From Cognatilysobacter claricitrinus (GTDB lineage Bacteria > Pseudomonadota > Gammaproteobacteria > Xanthomonadales > Xanthomonadaceae): a DNA stretch of 63,677 bases. The translations under genes were made by a program, and so were the position numbers. Shown one piece after another: positions 53,126 to 62,102 of this stretch. The stretch spans positions 1 through 63,677 of the forward strand of contig NZ_BAAFZV010000005.1 of the NCBI RefSeq assembly GCF_045866565.1. Direction: 5' to 3'. The number at the start of each line of letters is the position of its first letter. The stretch's first letter is position 1. Under the pieces are notes generated by a model. It was given only the letters and a program-made list of their open reading frames with translations. It did not search any database and was not told the origin of the DNA.

Positions 53126-53590
53126 TCAATGCGGCGCGGCGAGGTCGAGCCCGTACCACTGCGTCGATTCCTCGTCCCATCCGGCGTCGCGGTACAGCGC
53201 ACGCGCCGCCAGGTTGTCGATCGACGTTTCCAGCACGATGCGATGGGCGCCCACCGCGCGCGCCGCGGCCGCGGCGGCGTCGAGCAGGCGACGCGCAACG
53301 CCGCTGCGGCGCGCCGGTGCATCGACATACAGATCGTTGAGCACGAACACCGGCGCCATGCGCACGGACGAGAACATCGGATAGAGCTGGGTGAAGCCCA
53401 CCGCGCGTTCGCCCTGCCATGCGACGAGCAGCACCGACTCGTGCTGCGCCACGCGTTCGGCGAGGAAGGCGCGACCCGCGGCGACGTCCGTGCGCTGGCC
53501 GTAGAACTGGCGATAGGCGTCGAACAGGCGTGCGGCGGCGTCGATGTCGTCGCCCGTCGTCGCGCGGCGGATGCTGAGGTCGATGGTCAT
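53126..53590 (-). CDS. GNAT family N-acetyltransferase
   Basis: The 154-residue protein begins IDLSIRRATTGDDIDAAARLFDAYRQFY, a common start for GNAT enzymes, with the acetyl-CoA-binding VFVLNDLYVDAPARRSGVARRLLDAA and the C-terminal LETSIDNLAARALYRDAGWDEES. The substrate is not clear. It is cotranscribed with the GT41 gene, separated by four bases. An acetylation and glycosylation link is possible but only positional. Confidence 0.91.
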   Translation of the reverse strand: MTIDLSIRRATTGDDIDAAARLFDAYRQFYGQRTDVAAGRAFLAERVAQHESVLLVAWQGERAVGFTQLYPMFSSVRMAPVFVLNDLYVDAPARRSGVARRLLDAAAAAARAVGAHRIVLETSIDNLAARALYRDAGWDEESTQWYGLDLAAPH

Positions 53591-53651
53591 CGGCGATCCA
53601 TGGCTCGAGTAGCGCGCATTGTGACCCGGCGGCGCGATGGAATGCCGGTGA

Positions 53652-54737
53652 TCAGCCCGCGGAGGTCAGGCGCGCGAGTTCGTCGGCCTGGTGTTCCTGC
53701 TGCAGGCGGTCGAGCAACGGATCCAGCGCACCTTCGATCACGTTCGGCAGGTCGTACAGCGTGAGGCCGTCGACGCGGTGGTCGGTGATGCGGCCCTGCG
53801 GAAAGCTGTAGGTGCGGATGCGCTGGCTGCGATCGCCGCTGCCGACCTGCAACTTGCGCGTCTCCGCCTGCGCGGCGGCCGCTTTCGCGATCTGCGCGTC
53901 GGCAAGCATCGCGCGCAGCCGCTTCATGGCCTTGTCGCGGTTGGCGTGCTGACTGCGTTCGGTCTGGCTTTCAACGACGATGCCGCTCGGCAGGTGGGTG
54001 ATGCGGATCGCCGAGTCGGTCTTGTTGACGTGCTGGCCGCCGGCGCCGGACGAGCGATACGTGTCGACGCGCAGTTCGGCGGCCGAGATCTCGATCGGCG
54101 CTTCGTCGGCTTCGACCGGAATGATCGCGACGGTGGCCGCCGACGTGTGGATGCGACCCTGCGATTCCGTGGCCGGAACGCGCTGCACGCGGTGCGTACC
54201 GGATTCGAACTTCAATCGCGAGTACGCGCCGGTGCCTTCGACGCGCGCGATGACTTCCTTGAAGCCGCCGTGCTCACCGGGGCTCGCCGATTCGACGTCG
54301 ATGCGCCAACCCTGGCGCTCGGCGTAGCGCGAATACATGCGGAACAGATCGCCCGCGAAGATCGCCGCCTCGTCGCCGCCGGTACCGGCGCGCACTTCGA
54401 GGTAGAGATCGCCTTCGTCGCGCGGATCCTTCGGTATCAGGTGCGCGAGCAGTTCGGCTTCGAGCTGTTCCAGGCGCTGCGATGCGGCGTCGATCTCCTC
54501 GTCGGCGAGTTCGCGCATCTCCGGGTCGTCGCGCATCGCCCGCGCGGCCGCGAGATCGTCGCGTGCGCGCTGTTCGTCGGCGAGCGCGCTCGCGACCGGC
54601 TCGAGCTGCGAGAACTCGCGCGAGAGGCGACGGAACTGCCCGGCGTCGTTGATGACGGTGGGATCGGCGAGCAGGCGCTCGAGTTCCTCGCGACGTTCGG
54701 CGAGCACTTCGAGTTTGCGACGCAGGGAAGGGTTCAT
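53652..54737 (-). CDS. prfA: Peptide chain release factor 1
   Basis: RF1 recognises UAA and UAG and triggers peptide release. The 361-residue protein has the stop-codon tripeptide PAT at residues 188-190 and the catalytic GGQ at 233-235 in SSGAGGQHVN. The GGQ glutamine is the target of PrmC, encoded at 30.8 kb. The order hemA then prfA is conserved in gammaproteobacteria, here with 66 bases between them. Confidence 0.97.
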   Translation of the reverse strand: MNPSLRRKLEVLAERREELERLLADPTVINDAGQFRRLSREFSQLEPVASALADEQRARDDLAAARAMRDDPEMRELADEEIDAASQRLEQLEAELLAHLIPKDPRDEGDLYLEVRAGTGGDEAAIFAGDLFRMYSRYAERQGWRIDVESASPGEHGGFKEVIARVEGTGAYSRLKFESGTHRVQRVPATESQGRIHTSAATVAIIPVEADEAPIEISAAELRVDTYRSSGAGGQHVNKTDSAIRITHLPSGIVVESQTERSQHANRDKAMKRLRAMLADAQIAKAAAAQAETRKLQVGSGDRSQRIRTYSFPQGRITDHRVDGLTLYDLPNVIEGALDPLLDRLQQEHQADELARLTSAG

Positions 54738-54803
54738 TGCAGGACACCGGGCGACGGGGCAGGGCGATCGCGATGCGACCGTGCGACGACGAGGTTGGCG
54801 TCG

Positions 54804-56069
54804 CTAACGCTCGGCGTCGCTGCCCGGCGCGCTCGGGAACAGGCGTTCGACCGCGCGCGGGAGCTCGGTGTCGCCCTGCACCGCGGCGTCGCGCACCGCG
54901 ACGGTGGGCGCGTGCAGCAGGCGGTTGGTGAGTGTGTGTGCGAGAAATTCCAACGCGTCCTCGGGCGACATGCCCGATGCCAGCTGCTGTTTCGCTTTCG
55001 CCAGCACGTCGGCGCGCGCGAGTTCGCCATGCGAACGGATGCGCTTGACCGGTTCGGTACGTGCGCCGACATCGAGTTTTTCGCGGAAGCGCGCGACCTG
55101 CAGTTCGACGATCGCTTCGGCCTCGTCCGCGGCCTCGCGACGACTGCGACGGTTGTCTTCGATCGCGCGTTCGAGGTCGTCGACGGTGTAGAGGAAGACG
55201 TCCGAGAGCTGCGCGACATCGGCGGCGACGTCGCGCGGGACCGCCAGGTCGAGCAGCAGCATCGGTCGCCGACGACGCGCGGCGAGCGCGGTTTCCACCT
55301 GCACGGCGCGCAGGATCGGCTCGCGGCTGGCGGTCGCGCTGATCACGACGTCGGCTTCGGCGAGGTGCTTGTCGAGGTCGTCGAGCGGCAACGCATAACC
55401 GCCGTGGCGCTGCGCGAGATCCTGCGCGTGCGCGAGCGTGCGGTTGGCGACGAGCAATCGTTTCGCGCGCGCCTGCACGAGATGGCGTGCGGCGAGTTCG
55501 ATGGTTTCGCCTGCGCCGATCAGCAGCACGGTCGATGCGTCGAGTGGCGCGAATGACTCCTGCGCCAGCTTCACCGCGGTCGACGCGACGGACACGGGAT
55601 TGGCACCGATGCGCGTGTCGGTGCGCGCGCGCTTGGCGGTGCTGAAAGCGTGCTGGAACAGGCGATCGAGCCGCGTGCCCAGCGTGCCGGCGGCGCGTGC
55701 CGTCGCCCAGGCGTCCTTCACCTGCCCGAGGATCTGCGGCTCACCGAGCACCAGCGAATCCAGCCCGGTGGCGACGCGGAACAGATGGCGCACCGCGTCG
55801 GCGTCGCGATGGCGATAGAGGTAGGCGTGCAGGTCGGGGCCGACTGAAGAGCGCGTCGCTAGCCACTGCGCGAGCGCGGTGCCGTCGTCGTCGGATTCGA
55901 CGTACAGCTCGGTGCGGTTGCATGTCGACAGCAGCGCCGCTTCGCTCACTTCAGGCATCGCGCGCAGCTCGTCGAGCGCGCCGTTCAGCGCGTCGCCGGC
56001 AAACGCCACCCGTTCGCGCACGTCGACGGGCGCGGTGGAGTGATTGAGGCCGATGACGTGGAAACCCAT
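54804..56069 (-). CDS. hemA: Glutamyl-tRNA reductase
   Basis: HemA reduces glutamyl-tRNA to glutamate-1-semialdehyde, the first committed step of C5 haem synthesis. The 421-residue protein has VIGLNHSTAPVDVRER, the active-site LSTCNRTELY with the nucleophilic Cys, LGEPQILGQVK and VLLIGAGETIELAARHL for NADPH. It is upstream of prfA on the same strand and divergent from the TPR gene, so its promoter lies in 56070-56162. Confidence 0.97.
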   Translation of the reverse strand: MGFHVIGLNHSTAPVDVRERVAFAGDALNGALDELRAMPEVSEAALLSTCNRTELYVESDDDGTALAQWLATRSSVGPDLHAYLYRHRDADAVRHLFRVATGLDSLVLGEPQILGQVKDAWATARAAGTLGTRLDRLFQHAFSTAKRARTDTRIGANPVSVASTAVKLAQESFAPLDASTVLLIGAGETIELAARHLVQARAKRLLVANRTLAHAQDLAQRHGGYALPLDDLDKHLAEADVVISATASREPILRAVQVETALAARRRRPMLLLDLAVPRDVAADVAQLSDVFLYTVDDLERAIEDNRRSRREAADEAEAIVELQVARFREKLDVGARTEPVKRIRSHGELARADVLAKAKQQLASGMSPEDALEFLAHTLTNRLLHAPTVAVRDAAVQGDTELPRAVERLFPSAPGSDAER

Positions 56070-56162
56070 TCGTTACAGGGGCGTGCGCTAAGCTGCGGCG
56101 GCAGGCCCGGCATTCTACCGGTGCAGGTGCTGCAACCTTCGAGACCAGTATCCCGGGTGCGC

Positions 56163-57995
56163 ATGCCTCTCGTTTTGCGTTCGATCAAACGGTTCAGCCT
56201 GGCCCTCGCGATTGTGCTCGCGCTGCCGGCCATGGCCGCGCCCGCCGCCAAGCCGGCGCCCGCCACCGACCTGCCGCTGCAGCCGCTGCTGTCGGGCGAA
56301 TTCGCCCTGCAGGCGGGCAAGCTGGACGAAGCCGCCGCCGGCTATCTGGCCGCCGCCCGCTCGGCGCGCGATGTCGCCCTGGCCGAGCGCGCCACGGGGA
56401 TCGCGCTGGTCGCCAAGAACGACCGTCGCGCCGCCGACGCCCTGAAGCTCTGGCGCGAGCTGCTCGGCCCCAAGGCCGACGACACCGCCGACGTCCGCGT
56501 CGCGCAGGGCACGCTGGCCCTGCACCGCGGCGACGAAGCCGGCGCCACGCGCGAGCTCACCGCGCTGTTCGCGCAGTCCGACGATGGCTGGCGGCTGGCG
56601 ATCGGTACGCTCGCCGGCGGCGCGAAGACGCCGAAACAGGCGGCGAACGTCGTCACCCGCCTGCTCGACACCAATGCCGTGCCATCGACGCTGCCCGCGT
56701 GGCTGGCGCTTGGCGGCCTCGCGCAGCGCTTGCAGCAGCCCGCACTGGCCGATCGCATCGTCAATGAAGTGATCACGCGTTTCCCGCGCGACCCGCGCGT
56801 CACCCTGCTCAAGGCCAGCCAGCTGCGCGAGGACGGCAAGAACGCCGAGGCCAAGGCGACGATCGATTCGCTGCGCGCCGCGGCCGAAACCGACGCCGAC
56901 CTGCGCCTGCTGGTCGCCCGCGAATACGACGCGCTGGGCGATTCCGCGGCCGCCGCCGACACGCTGGCCGCCGGCCCGCAGGACGACCAGACGTACCAGC
57001 TGCGCGCATCGCTGTACGCACGCGTCGACGATCGCGTGCGCCTGCAGCAGCTCTACGACGAGTTGTCGCGCAATGCGCAGCGCCCGGAGCCGGATCGCCG
57101 CCTGCTGCTGGGCCAGCTCGCCGAATACCTCAAGCATTACGACGCCGCGCTCGAGTGGTACGGCTCCGTGCCGGGCGGCCCGCAGCGCTGGACCGCGCGT
57201 CTGCGCACCGCGAACGTGCTGCACGAACTCGGTCGCGGCAAGAAGGCGATCGACGCCCTGCACGACCTGCAACAGGACGCGTCCGCCGAGGACGACGTCC
57301 GCCGCGCCGCCTACACGCTCGAAGCCGGCCTCTGGGCGAAGGACAAGGACGACGCCCGCGAGATGGACGCCTTCGCGCGCGGCCTCGCGGCGTTCCCGGA
57401 CGATCCGGACCTGCTCTATGCCCGTGGACTGACATGGGAACGCCGCGACGACATCCCGCGCGCGGAAGCTGACCTGCGCCGCATCCTGGTCGGCCAGCCG
57501 GACAACGTGGCGACGTTGAACGCGCTCGGCTACACGCTAGCCGACCGCACCACGCGCTATCGCGAGGCGCTGGAGCTGATCAATCGCGCACGCGCCGCGG
57601 AGCCGAACAACGCCGCGATCGTCGACAGCTACGGTTGGGTGCTCTACCGGCTCGGCAAGCCGGCCGACGCGCTGGTGGAACTGCAGCGCGCGTACACGAT
57701 GCAGAAGGATGCCGAGATCGCCGCGCACGTCGGCGAAGTGCTGTGGGTGCTCGATCGCAAGGACGAAGCGCGCCGCTACTTCGAGGATTCGCGTCGCATC
57801 GATCCCGACAACCGCTCACTGGCCCGCGCGCTGCAGAAGACCGGAGCGACGCTGGCGCCGTTGCCCGCGACGACGCCCGCGACGACGCCCGCGACGACGC
57901 CCGCGACGACGCCCGCGACGACGCCCGCGACCCCGGCCAAGCCGGATGCGTCCGCGGCCGCAACGCCCGCACAGTCGACGGGCCGGACGCCGTGA
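56163..57995 (+). CDS. Exported TPR-repeat protein
   Basis: The 610-residue protein begins MPLVLRSIKRFSLALAIVLALPAMA, a signal peptide, then TPR repeats across about residues 30-560 (for example WLALGGLAQRLQQPALADRIV and VDSYGWVLYRLGKPADALVELQRAY). The C-terminus has a PATT repeat encoded by a 12-bp unit. Proteins like this precede lolB in xanthomonads and pseudomonads. Its stop overlaps lolB by four bases. A role in outer-membrane lipoprotein handling is inference from this order. Confidence 0.9.
   Translation: MPLVLRSIKRFSLALAIVLALPAMAAPAAKPAPATDLPLQPLLSGEFALQAGKLDEAAAGYLAAARSARDVALAERATGIALVAKNDRRAADALKLWRELLGPKADDTADVRVAQGTLALHRGDEAGATRELTALFAQSDDGWRLAIGTLAGGAKTPKQAANVVTRLLDTNAVPSTLPAWLALGGLAQRLQQPALADRIVNEVITRFPRDPRVTLLKASQLREDGKNAEAKATIDSLRAAAETDADLRLLVAREYDALGDSAAAADTLAAGPQDDQTYQLRASLYARVDDRVRLQQLYDELSRNAQRPEPDRRLLLGQLAEYLKHYDAALEWYGSVPGGPQRWTARLRTANVLHELGRGKKAIDALHDLQQDASAEDDVRRAAYTLEAGLWAKDKDDAREMDAFARGLAAFPDDPDLLYARGLTWERRDDIPRAEADLRRILVGQPDNVATLNALGYTLADRTTRYREALELINRARAAEPNNAAIVDSYGWVLYRLGKPADALVELQRAYTMQKDAEIAAHVGEVLWVLDRKDEARRYFEDSRRIDPDNRSLARALQKTGATLAPLPATTPATTPATTPATTPATTPATPAKPDASAAATPAQSTGRTP
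57868..57929 (+). repeat. 12-bp tandem repeat encoding PATT
   Basis: About five copies of GACGACGCCCGC lie inside the 3' end of the TPR gene, reading PATT in the protein. Such arrays can change copy number by slippage without breaking the frame. Confidence 0.8.
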
Positions 57996-58642
57996 CGCCT
58001 TCCCTGATGCCCTTCGCGGCGCGGTTTCCCGTCATTCGCATCGCTGCCGTCGTCCTCGCATTGGCCACGGCCGGTTGCGCGACCACGCGGGTCACGACGC
58101 CGCCGGTCGCGTCCGATGCCGCGAGCGCGCGTCAGGAGCAGCGCGAACGCGAGCTCGCCACGCAGACCCGCTGGGGCCTCGACGGGCGCATTGCCGTCTC
58201 CAACGCCCGCGACGCCGGCAGCGGCCGCATCGAATGGCGACAGGACGGCCCGCGCTTCGACATCGAGCTGACCGCGCCCATCACCCATCAGGGCTGGCGC
58301 CTGCACGGTGAACCGGGCCGGGCGGTGCTCGACGGCCTGCCCGGTGGCCCGCGCGAAGGTGCGGACGCCGAAAGCCTGCTGCGCCAAGCGACCGGCTGGA
58401 GTATTCCGGTGGCGTCGCTGCCGGCATGGGTGCGCGGCCTGCGGGGTGATCCCGCCGCTGCGACCGTGCAGTTCGGCGCCGACGGCCGCCTCGCGCATCT
58501 CGCCGAATCGGGCTGGACCATCGACTACATCTGGCCGGCCGACGCTGCCGCGGCGCTGCCGAGCCGCATCGAGGCCCGCCGCGACGACGCGCGCGTCCGG
58601 TTGGTGGTCGACCGCTGGACGGACGACGCCAACGCGCCATGA
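57992..58642 (+). CDS. lolB: Outer-membrane lipoprotein LolB
   Basis: LolB receives lipoproteins from LolA and inserts them into the outer membrane. The 216-residue protein has a lipoprotein signal (VLALATAGC), then WGLDGRIAVSNARDAGSGRIEW, LLRQATGWSIPVASLPAWVRG and a WTIDY strand typical of the family. I use the GTG at 57992, which overlaps the upstream stop by four bases. An ATG at 58007 is an alternative start. The stop overlaps ispE. Confidence 0.9.
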   Translation: MTPSLMPFAARFPVIRIAAVVLALATAGCATTRVTTPPVASDAASARQEQRERELATQTRWGLDGRIAVSNARDAGSGRIEWRQDGPRFDIELTAPITHQGWRLHGEPGRAVLDGLPGGPREGADAESLLRQATGWSIPVASLPAWVRGLRGDPAAATVQFGADGRLAHLAESGWTIDYIWPADAAAALPSRIEARRDDARVRLVVDRWTDDANAP

Positions 58643-59517
58643 GCGAGTGGACCGCCTGGCCTGCGCCGGCCAAGCTCAACCTGTTCCTGCACATCACCGG
58701 CCGTCGCGAGGACGGCTACCACCGGCTGCAGACGGTCTTCCGGCTGCTCGAGTGGGGCGACACCATCCGGCTACGCCCGCGAGCGGACGGCCGGATCGAG
58801 CGGGTCGGCGAGGGCGCGACCGGTGTAGAGGCCGGGCAGGACTTGGCGATTCGCGCAGCGATCGCGCTGCAAAAAGCCGCGGACGCCGCCCAAGGTGTCG
58901 ACATCGTCGTCGAAAAGAACATTCCCGCCGGCGGCGGCTTCGGCGGCGGCTCGTCGGACGCGGCGACCGTCCTGGTCGCGCTCAACCGGCTGTGGGGTCT
59001 CGATTGGCCGCTCGACCGGCTGGCCGGGCTGGGCTTGACGCTCGGCGCGGACGTCCCGGTTTTCGTGCTCGGTCGCAATGCCTGGGCCGAAGGCATCGGC
59101 GAAGTCCTGACGCCGATCGAGCTCCGCCCCGCCTGGTATCTCATCGCCGAGCCTGGTGTGCATTGCCCGACGGCCGCTCTTTTCGCATCTCCCGATTTGA
59201 CGCGCGATTCACCGCCCTTGAAAATGGCGGACTTCGTTGCGGGGGGCGACCCCCGGAGTGGCCGGCTCGGGAATGCCTTCGAGCCCGTGCTGCGCGCGCG
59301 TGAGCCGGTGGTCGACACCGTGCTGGCGACGCTGTCGCAGGTGGGCGCGGCACGACTGACCGGTTCGGGTAGTGGGTGCTTTGTCGAATTCGCCTCGCGC
59401 GAGTTGGCCGAGGCCGCACTCCGTCGGCTGCCGCCGACCCTGCATTGTCGGCTCGTCGCCGGCGCCGCGGTGTCGCCGTTGCACCGGGCACTCGAAAGGT
59501 TCCAGGCGTCGCCGTAA
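58639..59517 (+). CDS. ispE: 4-diphosphocytidyl-2-C-methyl-D-erythritol kinase
   Basis: IspE phosphorylates CDP-methylerythritol in the MEP isoprenoid pathway. The 292-residue GHMP kinase has WPAPAKLNLFLHITGRREDGYH, the ATP loop PAGGGFGGGSSDAATVLVALN and the C-terminal ARLTGSGSGCFVEF. The ATG overlaps the lolB stop by four bases. It precedes tRNA-Gln and prs, the usual gammaproteobacterial order. Confidence 0.96.
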   Translation: MSEWTAWPAPAKLNLFLHITGRREDGYHRLQTVFRLLEWGDTIRLRPRADGRIERVGEGATGVEAGQDLAIRAAIALQKAADAAQGVDIVVEKNIPAGGGFGGGSSDAATVLVALNRLWGLDWPLDRLAGLGLTLGADVPVFVLGRNAWAEGIGEVLTPIELRPAWYLIAEPGVHCPTAALFASPDLTRDSPPLKMADFVAGGDPRSGRLGNAFEPVLRAREPVVDTVLATLSQVGAARLTGSGSGCFVEFASRELAEAALRRLPPTLHCRLVAGAAVSPLHRALERFQASP

Positions 59518-59546
59518 TACGCGCCGTCACCGCGTTCGACAACGAC

Positions 59547-59622
59547 AGGGGCGTCGCCAAGTGGTTAAGGCACCAGGTTTTGATCCTGGCACGCGAAGGT
59601 TCGAATCCTTCCGCCCCTGCCA
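59547..59622 (+). tRNA. tRNA-Gln (TTG anticodon)
   Basis: A 76-base cloverleaf with AGGGGCG pairing CGCCCCT, a TTCGAAT T-loop and an encoded CCA end. The anticodon in GTTTTGATC is TTG. It lies between ispE and prs. Confidence 0.97.
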
Positions 59623-59713
59623 TTAGCGACGGCTGTGGACGATGGCGCGACGCGCGCTTCGCCCACGCCGTGCATCTGACCGAACTCCGTTTCCTTTCCG
59701 ATTGCCGGCCGCC

Positions 59714-60673
59714 ATGCACAAAGATCGCAATCTTCTCGTCTTCAGCGGCAACGCCAATCGCCCGCTCGCCGAAGCCGTGTGCAAGGAGCTCGGCGTGCGG
59801 CCCGGCAAGGCGCTGGTCGGTACGTTCTCCGACGGCGAAGTGCAGGTCGAGATCGAAGAAAACGTGCGTCGCCAGGAAGTGTTCGTCATCCAGCCGACGA
59901 ACGCGCCGACGGCCGAGAATTTCATGGAACTGCTGGTCCTGATCGACGCGCTCAAGCGTGCGTCGGTCATGAACATCACCGCGGTGGTGCCGTACTTCGG
60001 TTACGCGCGCCAGGATCGCCGCCCGCGCAGCTCGCGCGTGCCGATCACGGCGAAGGTGGCGGCCAAGATGTTCAGCGCGGTCGGTACCGATCGCGTGCTT
60101 ACGGTGGATCTGCACGCCGACCAGATCCAGGGCTTTTTCGATATCCCGGTCGACAACGTGTACGCGTCGCCCCTGCTGCTCGCCGACATCTGGCGCGCGC
60201 ACGGCACCGACAACCTGATCGTGGTCTCGCCCGACGTCGGCGGCGTGGTGCGCGCGCGTGCGATCGCCAAGCGACTCGATGACGCGGAGCTCGCGATCAT
60301 CGACAAGCGCCGTCCGAAGGCGAACGTCGCGACGGTGATGAACATCATCGGCGACGTCGCCGGCAAGACCTGCGTGCTGGTCGACGACATCGTCGACACT
60401 GCGGGCACGTTGTGCGCCGCCGCGGGTGCGCTGAAGGAACGCGGTGCGTTGAAGGTCGTCGCCTACTGCACGCATCCGGTGCTGTCGGGCGCGGCGATCA
60501 GCAACGTCACCAATTCGCAGCTCGACGAGCTGGTCGTTACCGACACGATCAAGCTGTCGGACGCCGCGCGCGCCTGCAGCAAGATCCGCCAGCTCAGCGT
60601 CGCCGAGCTGCTCGCCGAAACGATCCGGCGCGTGGCGTTCGGCGAATCGGTGAGCTCGTTGTACGTCGACTAA
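59714..60673 (+). CDS. prs: Ribose-phosphate pyrophosphokinase
   Basis: Prs makes PRPP for nucleotides, histidine, tryptophan and NAD. The 319-residue protein has LLVFSGNANRPLAE, FSDGEVQVEIEENVR, YARQDRRPRSSRVPI, the PRPP loop CVLVDDIVDTAGTL and TDTIKLSDAAR. It uses the ribose 5-phosphate that RpiA, encoded at 0.8 kb, can supply. The ATG at 59714 sits 91 bases after tRNA-Gln. Confidence 0.97.
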   Translation: MHKDRNLLVFSGNANRPLAEAVCKELGVRPGKALVGTFSDGEVQVEIEENVRRQEVFVIQPTNAPTAENFMELLVLIDALKRASVMNITAVVPYFGYARQDRRPRSSRVPITAKVAAKMFSAVGTDRVLTVDLHADQIQGFFDIPVDNVYASPLLLADIWRAHGTDNLIVVSPDVGGVVRARAIAKRLDDAELAIIDKRRPKANVATVMNIIGDVAGKTCVLVDDIVDTAGTLCAAAGALKERGALKVVAYCTHPVLSGAAISNVTNSQLDELVVTDTIKLSDAARACSKIRQLSVAELLAETIRRVAFGESVSSLYVD

Positions 60674-60769
60674 GTTTCGCGGCCGCGAGGCCGCAACCGG
60701 CTCACCTGGTCGCGGGTGAGTCACACCATCGCCGCGAGGCGATTCATCGCTAGAAAGTGAGTAACTGAA
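60674..60769 (+). promoter_or_regulatory. Structured leader before rplY with three hairpins
   Basis: Three stems follow each other: GCGGCC-GCGA-GGCCGC (60679-60694), GGCTCACC with GGTGAGTC (60699-60722) and ATCGCC-GCGA-GGCGAT (60728-60743). The first and third have the same GCGA loop, a GNRA tetraloop. No T run follows. The rplY ATG has no strong Shine-Dalgarno sequence. This could be a terminator remnant or an L25 autoregulatory site. Confidence 0.55.
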
Positions 60770-61393
60770 ATGTCCGAACACATCATCAAGGCCACGGGCC
60801 GCAACGACGCAGGGAAGGGTGCGAGCCGCCGTCTGCGCCGTGCAGCGAGCATCCCGGCCATCGTCTACGGCGGTAGCGCCGAACCGAAGCAGATCCAGCT
60901 CGATCACGAGAAGATCTGGCTCGCCAGCCAGAACGAGTGGTTCTACTCGTCGATCCTGTCGCTCGATATCGAAGGCAAGGTCGAGAGCGTGCTGCTGCGT
61001 GACATGCAGCGCCACCCGTACAAGCAGCTGATCGTCCACCTCGACTTCCAGCGCGTCGACGCCAACCAGACGCTGCGCGCGTCGGTGCCGCTGCACTTCC
61101 TGAACCAGGAAAAGTCGCCGGCCGGCAAGTCGACCGAAGTGGTCGTCACGCACGAGCTCAACGAAGTCACCGTGAGCTGCCTGCCGAAGGATCTTCCGGA
61201 GTTCATCGAGCTCGACCTGTCCAACCTGAAGCAGGGCGACATCGTCCACCTGTCCGACATCAAGCTGCCCAAGGGCGTCGAGCTGCCGGAGCTGAAGCTG
61301 GGCAAGGAACACGACGTTGCCGTCGTCATTGCCAAGGCTGCGCGTACGTCCGAAGAAGACGCGACGCCGGCCGCGGAAGGCGACAAGAAGTAA
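60770..61393 (+). CDS. rplY: 50S ribosomal protein L25 (Ctc form)
   Basis: L25 binds 5S rRNA in the large ribosomal subunit. The 207-residue protein is the long Ctc type: an N-terminal L25 domain (IIKATGRNDAGKGASRRLRRAASIPAIVYGG, LHLDFQRVD-type region) and a C-terminal TL5-like beta domain, ending in an acidic and basic tail. Its place between prs and pth is conserved in gammaproteobacteria. A three-hairpin leader precedes it. Confidence 0.95.
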   Translation: MSEHIIKATGRNDAGKGASRRLRRAASIPAIVYGGSAEPKQIQLDHEKIWLASQNEWFYSSILSLDIEGKVESVLLRDMQRHPYKQLIVHLDFQRVDANQTLRASVPLHFLNQEKSPAGKSTEVVVTHELNEVTVSCLPKDLPEFIELDLSNLKQGDIVHLSDIKLPKGVELPELKLGKEHDVAVVIAKAARTSEEDATPAAEGDKK

Positions 61394-61404
61394 TCGCTTC
61401 AACC

Positions 61405-61436
61405 GGACGGGCCGGCCTTCGTGGCCGGCCCGTTCG
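61405..61436 (+). terminator. GC-rich hairpin between rplY and pth
   Basis: GACGGGCCGGCC and GGCCGGCCCGTT form a 12-bp stem around TTCGT. There is no T run, so it may stabilise the mRNA or end transcription weakly. Confidence 0.6.
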
Positions 61437-61453
61437 CGTCTGCGGATCACGTG

Positions 61454-62035
61454 ATGGCCGGTTTGAAACTCATCGTCGGGCTGGGCAATCCCGGAGCCGA
61501 GCACGCGCGCCAGCGGCACAACGCCGGGTTCTGGTTCGTGGACGAACTCGCACGCAAGTACGGCGCGCAGTTCCGCATCGAGTCCAAGCTGTTCGGCGAG
61601 GCGTGCAAGGTCGACATCGGCGGCACGTCGGTGTGGCTGCTCAAGCCCGCCACCTTCATGAATCTCTCGGGCAAGTCGGTCACCGCCGCGCTGCGCTTCT
61701 TCAAGATCGAGCCGGAAGACGCGCTGCTCGCGCACGACGAACTCGATCTCGCGCCCGGCATCGCGCGCCTCAAGTTCGACGGCGGCCACGGCGGCCAGAA
61801 CGGCCTGCGCGACACCATGCGGCTGCTCGGCCACGGCAAGTTCCACCGGCTGCGCGTCGGCATCGGCCATCCCGGCCACAAGGACAAGGTTGTCGGCTGG
61901 GTGCTCGGCAAGCCATCGCCTGCCGATGAGTCCATGATCCTGCGTTCGATCGACGACGCGCTTGACGTGCTGCCGCTGGCGGTCGCCGGCGACGTCAACG
62001 AGGCGATGAAGCGCCTCAACACCGCGAAAGCCTGA
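61454..62035 (+). CDS. pth: Peptidyl-tRNA hydrolase
   Basis: Pth frees tRNA from prematurely released peptidyl-tRNA. The 193-residue protein has LIVGLGNPGAEHARQRHNAGFWFVDELA with the catalytic His22, LLKPATFMNLSGKSV, and DELDL with the catalytic Asp, then GGHGGQNGLRD. I use the ATG at 61454. A GTG directly before it is also in frame. It follows rplY and precedes ychF. Confidence 0.96.
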   Translation: MAGLKLIVGLGNPGAEHARQRHNAGFWFVDELARKYGAQFRIESKLFGEACKVDIGGTSVWLLKPATFMNLSGKSVTAALRFFKIEPEDALLAHDELDLAPGIARLKFDGGHGGQNGLRDTMRLLGHGKFHRLRVGIGHPGHKDKVVGWVLGKPSPADESMILRSIDDALDVLPLAVAGDVNEAMKRLNTAKA

Positions 62036-62043
62036 GCGGGCAT

Positions 62044-62078
62044 GCGGAAGCCGCTGGATCCCGGCCGCTTCCGCTTTT
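62044..62078 (+). terminator. Terminator between pth and ychF
   Basis: GCGGAAGC and GCTTCCGC form an 8-bp stem with a 15-base loop, followed by TTTT. Confidence 0.65.
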
Positions 62079-62102
62079 CCGTTTGAATACCGGAGCCCCG
62101 TC

